From Flavobacteriia bacterium (GTDB lineage: Bacteria; Bacteroidota; Bacteroidia; Flavobacteriales; Flavobacteriaceae), in NCBI GenBank assembly GCA_004293165.1, contig RDYL01000004.1, positions 62,001 to 126,000 on the forward strand: a DNA stretch of 64,000 bases. Direction: 5' to 3'. Position numbers and translations under genes: made by a program. Positions 6,996 to 15,879 of this stretch are shown here, piece by piece (position 1 is the first letter of the stretch; every line of letters begins with the position of its first letter). The notes beneath the pieces were generated by a model. It did not search any database, was not told where the DNA came from, and saw only the letters and a list, made by a program, of their open reading frames with translations.

Positions 6996-8306
6996 ATGAT
7001 GAAGAAAATCAAACTAGTAATAGTAATTGCTTTGGGAACTGCCAATTTGTATGCGCAAGATACCTTATCGATTTCAAAAAATGATTTGTTGCAAAAAGTC
7101 ACTGAAAATAATCTTCAAATTAAAGTGGCCGAAAAATCATTTCAATCCGCTAAAGCGGATTATCGTCAATCAAATGCACTTTTTTTGCCCAATATTAATG
7201 TTTCGCATACCGGAATTTCAACAACGAATCCGTTAATGGCATTTGGGTCAAAATTAAATCAGGAAATCTTAACTGCTTCCGATTTTAATCCTGCGTTGTT
7301 GAATAATCCTGAAAAAACGCAAAACTTCGCAACTAAAATCGAAGTACAACAACCTCTTTTTAATTTAGATGGTTTATATGCAAGACAAGCCGCTAAAGAA
7401 AAAATGGACGCTTTTCAATTACAAACGGAACGAACTAAAGAATATTTAGAATTGGAAGTTTCAAAAGCATACATGCAATTGCAATTGGCTTACAAAGCAG
7501 TGAAAGTCTTAGAAAAAGCCAATACAACTGCACAGGGCAATTTAAAATTGGTTGAAAATTATTTTAAAAACGGAATGTTGCAAAAAACCGATTTGTTAAA
7601 CGTGCAAGTTCGTGTGAATGAAATTACGAATCAATTACAATATGCCAAATCAAATGTGCAAAATGCATCCGATTATTTAGCATTTTTATTAAACGAAGAT
7701 ATGGCTGGAAAAACCTATAAGCCAGCAGAAGCTTTAGATAATTCAATTGCAATTGAAAGTATAAATACAATAATTTCTGATTCCAGAAAAGATATTCAAG
7801 CGATGCAAAAATCGTCTGAAGCGTACAAAAAGATGTTTCAATCTTCAAAATTTGGATTCTTACCTCGATTAAACGCTTTTGGAAGTTATGAATTATATGA
7901 TCAAAATATTTTCGGAACTTCAGCTAAAGGGTATTTAGTAGGTGCCCAATTATCGTGGAATATTTTTGATGGATTTAAAACCATTGGAAAAACGCAAAAA
8001 GCAAAAGCTGATTTTGAAAAAGCCGAAATTGAAACCGAACAATACAAAAAGCAAAGTCAGTTAGAGTTAAGCAAAACCAATCGTCAATTGCTAGATGCAG
8101 AAAACAAAGTGAATTTGTCCAAATTAGCTTTTGAACAATCGCAAGAAGCTTTTAGAATTCGTCAAAATAGATTCACACAAGGATTAGAAAAAACAACCGA
8201 TTTATTAATGGCTGAAACCCAAATGGCGCAAAAAGAATTAGAGCATTTGCAAGCCGTTTTCGAATATAACTTTACCAAACAATACTTACAATTTTTAACT
8301 AAGTAA
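6996..8306 (+). CDS. TolC-family outer membrane efflux protein
   Basis: The 436-residue protein has a signal peptide (about 20 residues, ending NLYAQ) and two long heptad-rich helical halves typical of OEP/TolC proteins: residues in the region of EVSKAYMQLQLAYKAVKVLEKA and later NRQLLDAENKVNLSKLAFEQ, with the family pattern of a helical hairpin before a beta strand (SWNIFDGFKT). It forms the outer-membrane channel for the MFP and RND subunits encoded next. Two start codons, ATG-ATG at 6996 and 6999, are equally plausible. It is the first gene of the operon and lies behind a promoter with two GTAAC-N4-GTTAC operators. The leader-proximal context with Cys-rich peptides suggests metal or thiol-reactive substrates, without proof. 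Confidence 0.9.
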   Translation: MMKKIKLVIVIALGTANLYAQDTLSISKNDLLQKVTENNLQIKVAEKSFQSAKADYRQSNALFLPNINVSHTGISTTNPLMAFGSKLNQEILTASDFNPALLNNPEKTQNFATKIEVQQPLFNLDGLYARQAAKEKMDAFQLQTERTKEYLELEVSKAYMQLQLAYKAVKVLEKANTTAQGNLKLVENYFKNGMLQKTDLLNVQVRVNEITNQLQYAKSNVQNASDYLAFLLNEDMAGKTYKPAEALDNSIAIESINTIISDSRKDIQAMQKSSEAYKKMFQSSKFGFLPRLNAFGSYELYDQNIFGTSAKGYLVGAQLSWNIFDGFKTIGKTQKAKADFEKAEIETEQYKKQSQLELSKTNRQLLDAENKVNLSKLAFEQSQEAFRIRQNRFTQGLEKTTDLLMAETQMAQKELEHLQAVFEYNFTKQYLQFLTK

Positions 8307-8418
8307 GTAGTAAGATTTGAGTATTAAGAATTAAGACAAAGAATAATTAAATCAGATTGTTAGATTTCTCAAATTTCTTAAATCTGTGTTTCCAAAAATA
8401 AATTTTAAAATTAATAAT

Positions 8419-9504
8419 ATGAAGAAGATACTAACAATACTAACAATCGCATCACTAATCTTAACATCTTGCGGAGGTGATAAAAAAGAAAATGTAGCTG
8501 ATTTACCAGCAATTCCAGTAAAAGTGGCTGGAAATTCTGGAAACTCTAATAGTCCATACATAACAGCAAGCGGAAAAATCGAATCAGAAAATAGTGCTAA
8601 TCTAAGTACCAGAATGATGGGTTATGTAACTAAAGTGAATGTAAAAGTGGGACAAAATGTTTCGGCTGGACAACTTTTGGTAAGCATCAATAATACCGAT
8701 TTACAAGCTAAAAAAGCACAAGTTGACGCATCCATCACACAAGCAACAGCAGCTTATAACAATGCTAAAAAAGATTATGATCGTTTTGTGAATTTGTTTG
8801 CACAACAATCGGCTTCGCAAAAAGAATTGGATGATATGACAGCACGTTACGAAATGGCAAAAGCAGGTTTAGAAGTAGCCAAACAAATGCGTAATGAAGT
8901 GATGGCGCAGTTTTCTTATTCGAATATTACAGCTCCATTTTCAGGAACGGTAACCAATACTTTCGTAAAAGAAGGCGATATGGCTAATCCAGGAATGCCT
9001 TTAGTAAGTATCGAAGGTGCTTCAAGATTACAAGTAATGGCAATGGTTTCAGAAAGTGATATTTCGAATGTAAAAAACGGAATGCCAGTTAAAATCAACG
9101 TGAAATCTTTAAATAAAGAAGTTGCTGGAAAAGTTTCTGAAGTGAGTTTATCTGCAAAAAATACGGGTGGACAATATTTGGTGAAAGTAACTTTAGACAA
9201 AATGGATAAAGAAATTTTATCTGGAATGTTTGTTAACGTTCAATTTCCAACCGCTAAAAAAGAAACAACTACTGCGAAATCTGACGTAGTAATGGTTCCT
9301 GAAAGCGCTTTAGTAAAACAAGGTCAATTAACAGGAATTTACACTGTTGGAAGTGAAAAAAACGCCATTTTGAGATGGTTACGAATCGGAAAAACATTCG
9401 GAAATCAAGTAGAAGTTTTATCAGGATTAGCAGCAGACGAACAATACATCGTTTCATCTGAGGGTAAATTATTTAACGGAGCTAAAGTTCAATTAGCCAA
9501 TTAA
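8419..9504 (+). CDS. RND efflux periplasmic adaptor lipoprotein (MFP/HlyD family)
   Basis: The ATG at 8419 is chosen because it gives a lipoprotein signal (LILTSC, lipidated Cys18); an in-frame ATG at 8386 would put 11 polar residues ahead of it. The 361-residue product has the membrane-fusion-protein order: a lipoyl half-motif (GYVTKVNVKVGQNVSAGQLL), a helical hairpin (AKKAQVDASITQATAAYNNAKKDYDR onward), the second lipoyl half (SNITAPFSGTVTNTFVKEGD) and a beta-barrel domain. It bridges the TolC channel and the RND pump. No His/Met-rich metal-binding tail is visible, so substrate class cannot be read from the sequence. It lies 112 bp after tolC and 56 bp before the pump gene. Confidence 0.9.
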   Translation: MKKILTILTIASLILTSCGGDKKENVADLPAIPVKVAGNSGNSNSPYITASGKIESENSANLSTRMMGYVTKVNVKVGQNVSAGQLLVSINNTDLQAKKAQVDASITQATAAYNNAKKDYDRFVNLFAQQSASQKELDDMTARYEMAKAGLEVAKQMRNEVMAQFSYSNITAPFSGTVTNTFVKEGDMANPGMPLVSIEGASRLQVMAMVSESDISNVKNGMPVKINVKSLNKEVAGKVSEVSLSAKNTGGQYLVKVTLDKMDKEILSGMFVNVQFPTAKKETTTAKSDVVMVPESALVKQGQLTGIYTVGSEKNAILRWLRIGKTFGNQVEVLSGLAADEQYIVSSEGKLFNGAKVQLAN

Positions 9505-9560
9505 TCAATTAGCCAACATGTCAATTAATTGGCACATTGTCTCATTAACAAATTAGAATC
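9505..9560. repeat. Intergenic AATT/GGCACATTG repeat element
   Basis: The gap between the adaptor and pump genes is filled with alternating AATTAGCC, CAATTAATTGG and GGCACATTG words. The 13-mer AATTGGCACATTG at 9527-9539 recurs exactly at 48908-48920, in another repeat-filled gap. No function is evident. Confidence 0.45.
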
Positions 9561-12500
9561 ATGCAAGAAGGTATATCAGGTAAAATAGCCAATTTTTTCA
9601 TCAACTCAAAACTAACCATTTTATTGATGGTAGCGTTGATGATTATTGGTACATACAGTTCGTTCTTAATTCCAAGAGAAGAAGAACCACAAATTAATGT
9701 TCCTATGGCCGACGTAATGGTGGGTTATCCAGGAGCAAGTCCAAGCGAAGTAGAAAGCAGAGTAATTAAACCGCTTGAAAAAGTAATTTCAAACATCAAA
9801 GGAGTTGAGCACATTCACAGTATGGCCATGAACGGTCAGGCAATGATGGTGGTGCAATTTTATGTGGGTGAAAACAGCGAAGATTCGTATGTGAAATTAT
9901 ACGATGAATTAATGAAACACCAAAATATGTTTCCGCAAGGTGTTTATCAACCCATGGTAAAAACACGTTCTATTGATGATGTTCCGATGTTAGGATTAAC
10001 ACTTTGGAGCGAAAAATACGATGATTTTCAATTGCGTCAAATAGCGGAAGAAGTTACTTCGGAAGTTGAAAAAGTAAAAGACGTTGCGATTACGAAAGAA
10101 ATTGGTGGAAGAACACGCGAGCTAAAAGTAGTTTTAGACAAAGATAAAATGGGCGAGAATGGAGTAGATGCATTGAGCATTATGCAAATGATTCAAGCCA
10201 ATAATGGAAGTTCGCAATCAGGAAGTTTTGTGCAAAATGACACCGAATATTTAGTCACAACTGGTAAGTTTTTATCCACTTCTGAAGATGTAGAAAACTT
10301 GGTGGTTGGCGTAAATAACAATATGCCAGTTTATCTAAAACAAGTCGCATCTATCCAAGACGGACCACAAACACCAAAGAATTATGTGTCTTTTGGATAC
10401 GGAAAAGCGAATGAAAAATTCGCAAAACACAATTCAGAATATCCAGCCGTAACCATTTCAATTGCGAAAGTTAAAGGTGCGGATGCGATGAAAATTTCAG
10501 AAAAAATTCTGGAACGAGTAGAAGCTTTAAAGAAAAATGTCATTCCGTCTGATGTAAACGTTGAAGTTTCTAGAAACTATGGTGAAACAGCATCGCACAA
10601 AGTAGGTGAGCTATTATTACACTTAGGTGTTGCCATTATTGCAGTAACTGTTTTAGTAATGTTAGCCATGGGTTGGAGAGGCGGATTAGTAGTGTTTTTC
10701 TCTGTTCCATTGACTTTTGCTTTGACTTTATTTAGTTATTATTTATTAGGGTATACGTTAAATCGAATCACGCTTTTTGCCTTAGTTTTTGTGGTAGGAA
10801 TTGTTGTAGATGATAGTATTATTATTGCCGAAAACATGCACCGCCATTTTAAAATGAAGCGACTCCCATTCAAACAAGCGGCTATTTATGCGATTAACGA
10901 AGTAGGAAACCCAACCATTTTAGCGACTTTTACTGTAATTGCAGCTATTTTGCCAATGGCTTTCGTGTCTGGTATGATGGGACCTTACATGAGTCCGATG
11001 CCAATTGGTGCTTCGATTGCGATGATATTATCGTTGTTTGTAGCTTTGACAGTTACACCATATTTGGGTTACCATTTATTACACGAAAAAGACGAGCAAG
11101 AACACAAAGAAGAACAAGGTTTAGAAACCTCATGGATTTATAGAATTTACAAAAAAATTGAAGAACCACTTTTAGACAATTCTAAAAAACGTAATCTAAT
11201 GTTTTTGATTACAGGAGTCTTGTTAATCGGTTCGGTTTTGATGTTTTTTACGAAATCAGTTGCGGTTAAAATGTTGCCTTTTGATAATAAAAACGAATTC
11301 CAAGTCGTAATCGATATGCCAGAAGGAACTACGTTAGAACGAACTGCGGCGGTTACAAAAGAAATTGCACAATATCTTTCAACAGTTCCTGAAGTGGTGG
11401 ATTATCAAAATTATGTAGGTGCATCTGCTCCAATTACATTTAATGGTTTGGTGCGTCATTATGATATGCGTGGCGGAAGCAATATGGCTGATATTCAGGT
11501 GAATTTACTACACAAAGAGGATAGAAATTTACAAAGTCATGATATTGCAAAAGTGGTTCGTCCAGAAGTGCAAAAAATTGCAAAAAAATATGGTGCGAAT
11601 GTAAAAATCGTTGAAGTACCGCCAGGACCACCAGTTTTATCTACGTTAGTTGCTGAGGTGTATGGACCAAATTATGAAGATCAAATCAAAGTTGCGAACC
11701 AAGTTAAAACCATTTTGGAAACTACTTCTGATGTAGTAGATACCGATTGGATGGTAGAAGCGCCTCAAGTAGAATACAAATTAGAAGTGGATAGAGAAAA
11801 AGCCATGTTAAATGGAATAGCTCCGCAACAAGTAGTTGGTAACTTAACGTATTTGTTGAGAGAAATGCCAGTTTCTAACTTGTACGATGAACGTTCGAAT
11901 AATCCTGTAGGTATTACACTTTCATTAGAAGACAAAGACAAAACTTCGATTCAAGATATTCAAAATTTGAAAATCAAAGGAAGTCGTGGTAATGTAGTTC
12001 CTGTAAGTGATTTGGTAAAAGTTACAACAGATACTTTACAAAATACGATTTACAGAAAAGATCAAAAACGTGTAGTTTATGTTCTTGCCGATATGGCGGG
12101 AGCATTGGAAAGTCCGGTTTATGCTATTTTGGGAATGAATGAGAAGTTGGAAAAAATGCAACTACCAAAAGGTTACAAAGTAAACGAATTGTATATGGAC
12201 ACACCATCTGATGAAAGTGACTTCACCGTGAAATGGGATGGAGAATGGCAAATTACCTTAGAAGTATTCCGCGATTTAGGAGCTGCTTTCTTAGTCGTAA
12301 TTATTGTAATTTACATGTTGATTGTAGGTTGGTTCCAAAACTTCAAAACACCTTTAGTAATGATGGTTGCGATACCACTTTCTTTGGTTGGAATTGTCTT
12401 AGGGCACTGGTTGTTAGATGCTTTCTTTACAGCCACTTCATTCATCGGAATGATTGCTTTAGCAGGAGTTATGGTTCGGAATTCGGTTTTACTGATTGAC

Positions 12501-12758
12501 TTTATCGAAATCCGTTTGAACGATGGTGTTCCAATGAAACAAGCCATTATTGAAGCTGGAGCCGTTAGAACAACACCAATTTTATTAACCACAGGAGCAG
12601 TAGTAATCGGAGCATCCATCATCTTGTTTGATCCAATTTTCCAAGGATTAGCGATTTCGTTAGTAGCGGGTGCAATTGTATCAACATTATTAACATTAAT
12701 AGTTGTTCCATTGATTTATTACATCACGGAACGCAAAAAATGGGAGAAAAATAAATAA
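9561..12758 (+). CDS. RND efflux pump inner-membrane permease
   Basis: The 1,065-residue length, two-fold repeat and about 12 membrane segments are those of the AcrB/MdtB-like RND superfamily. The first membrane segment is near residues 18-35. The proton-relay motif of TM4 is VVGIVVDDSIIIAENM with Asp417 and Asp418, and the C-terminal half has the matching segment GVMVRNSVLLIDFIE, which lacks the acidic pair as expected. IPREEEPQINVPMADV and YPGASPSEVE mark the start of the porter domain. It pumps substrates from periplasm or inner membrane into the TolC channel using proton motive force. The presence of the P-II-like and DUF2892 genes downstream resembles CusA-type heavy-metal clusters, but the DD motif is more like HAE-type pumps; substrate remains open. 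Confidence 0.93.
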   Translation: MQEGISGKIANFFINSKLTILLMVALMIIGTYSSFLIPREEEPQINVPMADVMVGYPGASPSEVESRVIKPLEKVISNIKGVEHIHSMAMNGQAMMVVQFYVGENSEDSYVKLYDELMKHQNMFPQGVYQPMVKTRSIDDVPMLGLTLWSEKYDDFQLRQIAEEVTSEVEKVKDVAITKEIGGRTRELKVVLDKDKMGENGVDALSIMQMIQANNGSSQSGSFVQNDTEYLVTTGKFLSTSEDVENLVVGVNNNMPVYLKQVASIQDGPQTPKNYVSFGYGKANEKFAKHNSEYPAVTISIAKVKGADAMKISEKILERVEALKKNVIPSDVNVEVSRNYGETASHKVGELLLHLGVAIIAVTVLVMLAMGWRGGLVVFFSVPLTFALTLFSYYLLGYTLNRITLFALVFVVGIVVDDSIIIAENMHRHFKMKRLPFKQAAIYAINEVGNPTILATFTVIAAILPMAFVSGMMGPYMSPMPIGASIAMILSLFVALTVTPYLGYHLLHEKDEQEHKEEQGLETSWIYRIYKKIEEPLLDNSKKRNLMFLITGVLLIGSVLMFFTKSVAVKMLPFDNKNEFQVVIDMPEGTTLERTAAVTKEIAQYLSTVPEVVDYQNYVGASAPITFNGLVRHYDMRGGSNMADIQVNLLHKEDRNLQSHDIAKVVRPEVQKIAKKYGANVKIVEVPPGPPVLSTLVAEVYGPNYEDQIKVANQVKTILETTSDVVDTDWMVEAPQVEYKLEVDREKAMLNGIAPQQVVGNLTYLLREMPVSNLYDERSNNPVGITLSLEDKDKTSIQDIQNLKIKGSRGNVVPVSDLVKVTTDTLQNTIYRKDQKRVVYVLADMAGALESPVYAILGMNEKLEKMQLPKGYKVNELYMDTPSDESDFTVKWDGEWQITLEVFRDLGAAFLVVIIVIYMLIVGWFQNFKTPLVMMVAIPLSLVGIVLGHWLLDAFFTATSFIGMIALAGVMVRNSVLLIDFIEIRLNDGVPMKQAIIEAGAVRTTPILLTTGAVVIGASIILFDPIFQGLAISLVAGAIVSTLLTLIVVPLIYYITERKKWEKNK

Positions 12759-12763
12759 AAATC

Positions 12764-12794
12764 AACCTGACAGGTTTTTAAAGCCTGTCAGGTT
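12764..12794. repeat. Perfect inverted repeat AACCTGACAGG / CCTGTCAGGTT
   Basis: Arms of 11 bp at 12764-12774 and 12784-12794 are separated by nine bases. It lies between the pump gene and the P-II-like gene. It could form a strong hairpin but lacks a long T-run downstream on the plus strand, so attenuation, mRNA protection or a dispersed palindromic repeat is as likely as termination. Confidence 0.6.
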
Positions 12795-12808
12795 TAAATA
12801 AGAAATTT

Positions 12809-13114
12809 ATGAAATTAGTATTAATCACAGCGATTGCAGAATTTGAAAAAGATGTCAAAAAGATGCTAAAAGAAGCAAAAGTTAAATCGTATTCGTACAG
12901 AGATGTAAAAGGTTTTAGAGATGCTTCAGAAGAAGGTGTAGAAACCAATTGGTTTGGAACAGAAATGAATGAAACAAATTCAGTAGTTTTTTATGCTTTC
13001 ATTTTACAGCAAAATTTAGATAGTTTGTTTGAAGAAGTTAATCAATTCAATAAAAGGGAAAAAACAATGTCAAAAGTTCATTTAGCCGTTTTTTCAGTAG
13101 AACAATATAATTAA
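12809..13114 (+). CDS. P-II-like small protein (GlnB-fold, DUF3240-like)
   Basis: The 101-residue protein starts with a beta strand (MKLVLITAIAEF), then a helix (EKDVKKMLKEAKV), a second strand (YSYRDVKGF) and a long helix, an order that matches ferredoxin-like P-II/CutA/DUF3240 proteins. These occur beside RND metal-efflux genes in other bacteria and are thought to sense ligands as trimers. The classical T-loop Tyr51 uridylylation pattern of GlnB is not visible. It is 50 bp behind the RND gene, after an inverted repeat, and 13 bp ahead of the DUF2892 gene. The fold assignment is moderate; the sensor role is inferred. Confidence 0.65.
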   Translation: MKLVLITAIAEFEKDVKKMLKEAKVKSYSYRDVKGFRDASEEGVETNWFGTEMNETNSVVFYAFILQQNLDSLFEEVNQFNKREKTMSKVHLAVFSVEQYN

Positions 13115-13127
13115 AAAATTAAAGATT

Positions 13128-13316
13128 ATGATAAACAGATTAATAAGAGCAATAGCAGGAACCTTTATCATTTTAAGTGTTTTGTTAGGAATGTATGTAA
13201 ACGAAAATTGGTATTGGTTTACCATTTTTGTAGGCGCTAATTTATTACAATCTTCTATTACCAAATGGTGTTTGATGGAAGATATTTTAAGAAAAGTATT
13301 TAAAATTCAAGATTAA
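13128..13316 (+). CDS. DUF2892 (YgaP-type) two-TM membrane protein
   Basis: The 62-residue protein begins NRLIRAIAGTFIILSVLLG and continues with FTIFVGANLLQSSITKWCLMEDILRKV, the diagnostic pattern of the DUF2892/YgaP transmembrane domain, with two membrane helices and a conserved Cys (Cys48) where most relatives have CP. The domain is often attached to or located near rhodaneses and metal-efflux genes. Here it is free-standing, 13 bp after the P-II-like gene, and is presumably the last gene of the efflux operon. Its biochemical role is not known. Confidence 0.85.
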   Translation: MINRLIRAIAGTFIILSVLLGMYVNENWYWFTIFVGANLLQSSITKWCLMEDILRKVFKIQD

Positions 13317-13360
13317 AGTTAAATAATTTTTTATAATTTAGCTTTTTAAAAAAATAAATT

Positions 13361-13828
13361 ATGAAAAAGTTTAAATTATTCTCAATTTTATCATTGTTGT
13401 TTGTTTTAAATGTAGCTTCAATGTGCTCCAATGATGATAATTCTAATTCAACAGCTAATCCAACACCTGTTGTTAACACGGTAACTTCTGGCACTTGGAG
13501 AATTACATTATATGATGACAATGGGGTGAATGAAACAAATAATTATTCAAATTACATTTTTACGTTTAATTCAAATGGAGTTTTAACTGCTTCAAATTCT
13601 ACTAGTTATAATGGAACATGGTCAGTTACTACAAGTACTTCCAATGATGACAATCCAGATAATGATTTAGATTTCAATATTGCTTTTGTAGCGCCAGCTC
13701 CCAATTCTTTCACTGATGATTTAACAGATGATTGGGAAATTGTTAGTTATACCGCTACTAAAATTGAGTTAATTGATGTTAGTGGAGGTAATGGAGGAAC
13801 TGATTATTTGACATTTGAAAAAAATTAG
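13361..13828 (+). CDS. Exported lipocalin-like hypothetical protein
   Basis: The 155-residue product has a signal sequence followed by ASMCSNDDNSNSTANPT. Cys22 is at a lipoprotein-like position, but Met at -1 is unusual for a lipobox, so lipidation is uncertain. The remainder (SGTWRITLYDDNGV, ... YIFTFNSNGVLTASN, ... YNGTWSV, ... IVSYTATKIEL) has the alternating strand pattern and GTW motif of small Bacteroidota lipocalin-like proteins. Asp and Asn are abundant. No catalytic residues are seen and the neighbours give no functional link. A bidirectional terminator follows. Confidence 0.65.
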   Translation: MKKFKLFSILSLLFVLNVASMCSNDDNSNSTANPTPVVNTVTSGTWRITLYDDNGVNETNNYSNYIFTFNSNGVLTASNSTSYNGTWSVTTSTSNDDNPDNDLDFNIAFVAPAPNSFTDDLTDDWEIVSYTATKIELIDVSGGNGGTDYLTFEKN

Positions 13829-13843
13829 GCGATATTAAATAGT

Positions 13844-13877
13844 AAAAAAAAACAGCTTTTATAGCTGTTTTTTTTAT
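13844..13877. terminator. Bidirectional terminator
   Basis: AAACAGCT (13850-13857) pairs with AGCTGTTT (13863-13870), flanked by A-run and T-run. It lies between convergent genes and can end both. Confidence 0.8.
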
Positions 13878-13890
13878 AATAATAGCTTAA

Positions 13891-14193
13891 CTATCTTTTA
13901 ATAATACTAACAGCTGTCCCTGTTATAGTTACTATGACATAATTACTGGTTGTCAATTCAATATCCACATTAATCCCCACAACTGCATTGGCATTTAATT
14001 TTTCTGCATTTGATTTCAGTTGCTCAAAAGCTTGGTCTTTGATTTCAGAAACACTTTCGCTTATTCCTGCGTAATATTTTTGCATGTTGAAAGTCATTTT
14101 CATTTTTTGCATATTTACTGCTGTTCCAGAGACAATACCTCTGTACTCTGCAATGCTAAAACCATCAATAGAATTGGTTGTTGTTAAGATCAT
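13891..14193 (-). CDS. YbjQ/UPF0145 family protein
   Basis: The 100-residue protein begins MILTTTNSIDGFSIAEYRGIV and has KDQAFEQLKSNAEKLNANAVVG followed by VIVTITGTAVSI, which is the YbjQ (DUF74, formerly heavy-metal-binding domain) pattern. Members are small homo-oligomeric beta-alpha proteins; their biochemical function is not established despite the old name. It is a single gene, convergent with the lipocalin-like gene, and its 5' side faces the ffh promoter. Start chosen at the family-typical MILTTT. Confidence 0.85.
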   Translation of the reverse strand: MILTTTNSIDGFSIAEYRGIVSGTAVNMQKMKMTFNMQKYYAGISESVSEIKDQAFEQLKSNAEKLNANAVVGINVDIELTTSNYVIVTITGTAVSIIKR

Positions 14194-14345
14194 GGCTAAT
14201 TAGTTATAAATTGATTATGTTTTAATTAGACTAATAGCATTCTATTTTGTTACATAAAAACCAATGCCTTCCGAATTTAAAATTCAGTCAGCTCATTATT
14301 CCTAAAATTATAATTCAAGAAAACATTTTTTAAGTAAACTACTAT

Positions 14346-14376
14346 TTTGCGACTTTATAACTTTATCTTATCTTTG
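14346..14376 (+). promoter_or_regulatory. Canonical Bacteroidota promoter of ffh
   Basis: A -33 TTTG (14346-14349) and a -7 TATCTTTG (14369-14376) are separated by exactly 19 bp, the housekeeping spacing for Bacteroidota sigma factor SigA (RpoD). The start codon is 25 bp downstream. Confidence 0.8.
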
Positions 14377-14401
14377 CACTTCATTACACAAATTCAAAAT
14401 T

Positions 14402-15748
14402 ATGTTTGATAATTTAAGCGATAAGTTAGATAAAGCCCTACATCTGTTAAAAGGTCATGGTAAAATTACCGATGTAAATGTTGCCGATACTTTAAAAGAA
14501 GTGCGTAGAGCATTATTAGATGCCGACGTTAACTTTAAAATTGCTAAAGATTTTACTACAAGAGTAAAAGAAAAAGCAATTGGTGAAAACGTATTAACTA
14601 CGTTACAGCCAGGTCAGTTAATGGTGAAAATTGTTAAAGATGAATTGACCGAATTAATGGGTGGTGATGCCGCTGGAATTAATTTATCAGGAAACCCAAC
14701 AGTGATTTTGATGTCGGGTTTACAAGGTTCTGGTAAAACTACTTTTTCGGGAAAATTAGCTAATTTTCTTAAAACTAAAAAGAACAAAAAACCTTTATTG
14801 GTAGCTTGTGATATTTATCGTCCAGCAGCAATTAACCAGTTGCATGTTGTGGGTGGACAAATTGGTGTTGAAGTTTATTCAGAACCAGAAAATAAAAACC
14901 CTGTTGAAATTGCTCAAAACGCTATCAAACATGCTAAAGAAAATGGTTTCAATGTTGTAATTGTCGATACCGCTGGTCGTTTAGCTGTTGATGAGGAAAT
15001 GATGAACGAAATTGCAAATGTTCACAAAGCAATTGAACCACACGAAACTTTATTTGTTGTGGATGCTATGACAGGTCAAGATGCCGTGAATACAGCAAAA
15101 GCATTCAACGATAGATTAAATTTTGACGGAGTTATCTTAACAAAGTTAGATGGTGATACGCGTGGTGGAGCAGCTATTTCGATTAAATCGGTAGTTAATA
15201 AACCAATCAAATTCATCGGTACAGGTGAAAAAATGGAAGCTATCGACGTGTTTTATCCAAATCGTATGGCGGATAGAATCTTGGGAATGGGAGACGTTGT
15301 TTCCTTAGTAGAAAGAGCACAAGAGCAATACGACGAAGAAGAAGCAAGAAAATTACAGAAGAAAATCGCTAAAAATGAATTTGGTTTCGACGATTTCTTG
15401 GCGCAAATTCAGCAAATCAAGAAAATGGGGAATATGAAAGACCTTGTTGGAATGATTCCTGGAGCTGGAAAAGCATTAAAAGATGTTGAAATTGAAGACG
15501 ATGCGTTCAAACATATTGAAGCTATCATTCAATCAATGACACCAATTGAAAGAAGTAAACCATCTTTAATCGATGTAAAACGTAAAACGAGAATTGCTAA
15601 AGGTTCGGGAACAAAAATTGAGCAAGTGAATCAATTGATGAAACAATTTGACCAAATGAGCAAAATGATGAAAATGATGCAAGGCGGTGGCGGAAAAAAC
15701 ATGATGAAAGCCATGGCCGGAATGAAAGGCGGAATGCCAAAAATGTAA
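14402..15748 (+). CDS. ffh: Signal recognition particle protein Ffh (SRP54)
   Basis: This GTPase binds 4.5S RNA and signal sequences of nascent membrane proteins and docks with FtsY. The order is normal: N domain helices (residues 1-85), G domain with P-loop GLQGSGKTT (about 105-113), VDTAGRL and TKLDGD, then the M domain, Met-rich at the C-terminus (MMKMMQGGGGKNMMKAMAG) where the signal sequence binds. The length of 448 residues is typical. It has a canonical promoter and is followed by a hairpin terminator; the 4.5S RNA gene was not found in this window. Confidence 0.97.
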   Translation: MFDNLSDKLDKALHLLKGHGKITDVNVADTLKEVRRALLDADVNFKIAKDFTTRVKEKAIGENVLTTLQPGQLMVKIVKDELTELMGGDAAGINLSGNPTVILMSGLQGSGKTTFSGKLANFLKTKKNKKPLLVACDIYRPAAINQLHVVGGQIGVEVYSEPENKNPVEIAQNAIKHAKENGFNVVIVDTAGRLAVDEEMMNEIANVHKAIEPHETLFVVDAMTGQDAVNTAKAFNDRLNFDGVILTKLDGDTRGGAAISIKSVVNKPIKFIGTGEKMEAIDVFYPNRMADRILGMGDVVSLVERAQEQYDEEEARKLQKKIAKNEFGFDDFLAQIQQIKKMGNMKDLVGMIPGAGKALKDVEIEDDAFKHIEAIIQSMTPIERSKPSLIDVKRKTRIAKGSGTKIEQVNQLMKQFDQMSKMMKMMQGGGGKNMMKAMAGMKGGMPKM

Positions 15749-15758
15749 ATCATAGTTT

Positions 15759-15806
15759 AAGGTTTAAAATTTCAAGTTATGAAAGTTTTAAACCTTAATT
15801 TTTTTT
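15759..15806 (+). terminator. Terminator after ffh built from an AAGGTTTAAAA inverted repeat
   Basis: Perfect 11-bp arms AAGGTTTAAAA (15759-15769) and TTTTAAACCTT (15786-15796) with a 16-base loop, followed by eight T. Word composition resembles the repeat-rich gap at 55905-55970. Confidence 0.65.
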
Positions 15807-15823
15807 AAATATACTAACTATTA

Positions 15824-15857
15824 GTTTTGGGTATCACACAACTTTTAAACCCAAAAC
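15824..15857. repeat. Inverted repeat GTTTTGGGT / ACCCAAAAC upstream of folD
   Basis: Perfect 9-bp arms separated by 16 bases, ending 22 bp before the folD ATG. It could be a hairpin in the leader or an operator; no known regulator matches. Confidence 0.4.
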
Positions 15858-15879
15858 ACTAAACCTGAAACAAGAGCAA

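Noticed and set aside
12311..12622. 103-codon antisense frame in the RND pump gene
   Set aside because: The composition mirrors the membrane-helix codons of the pump, and no motif supports a separate protein.
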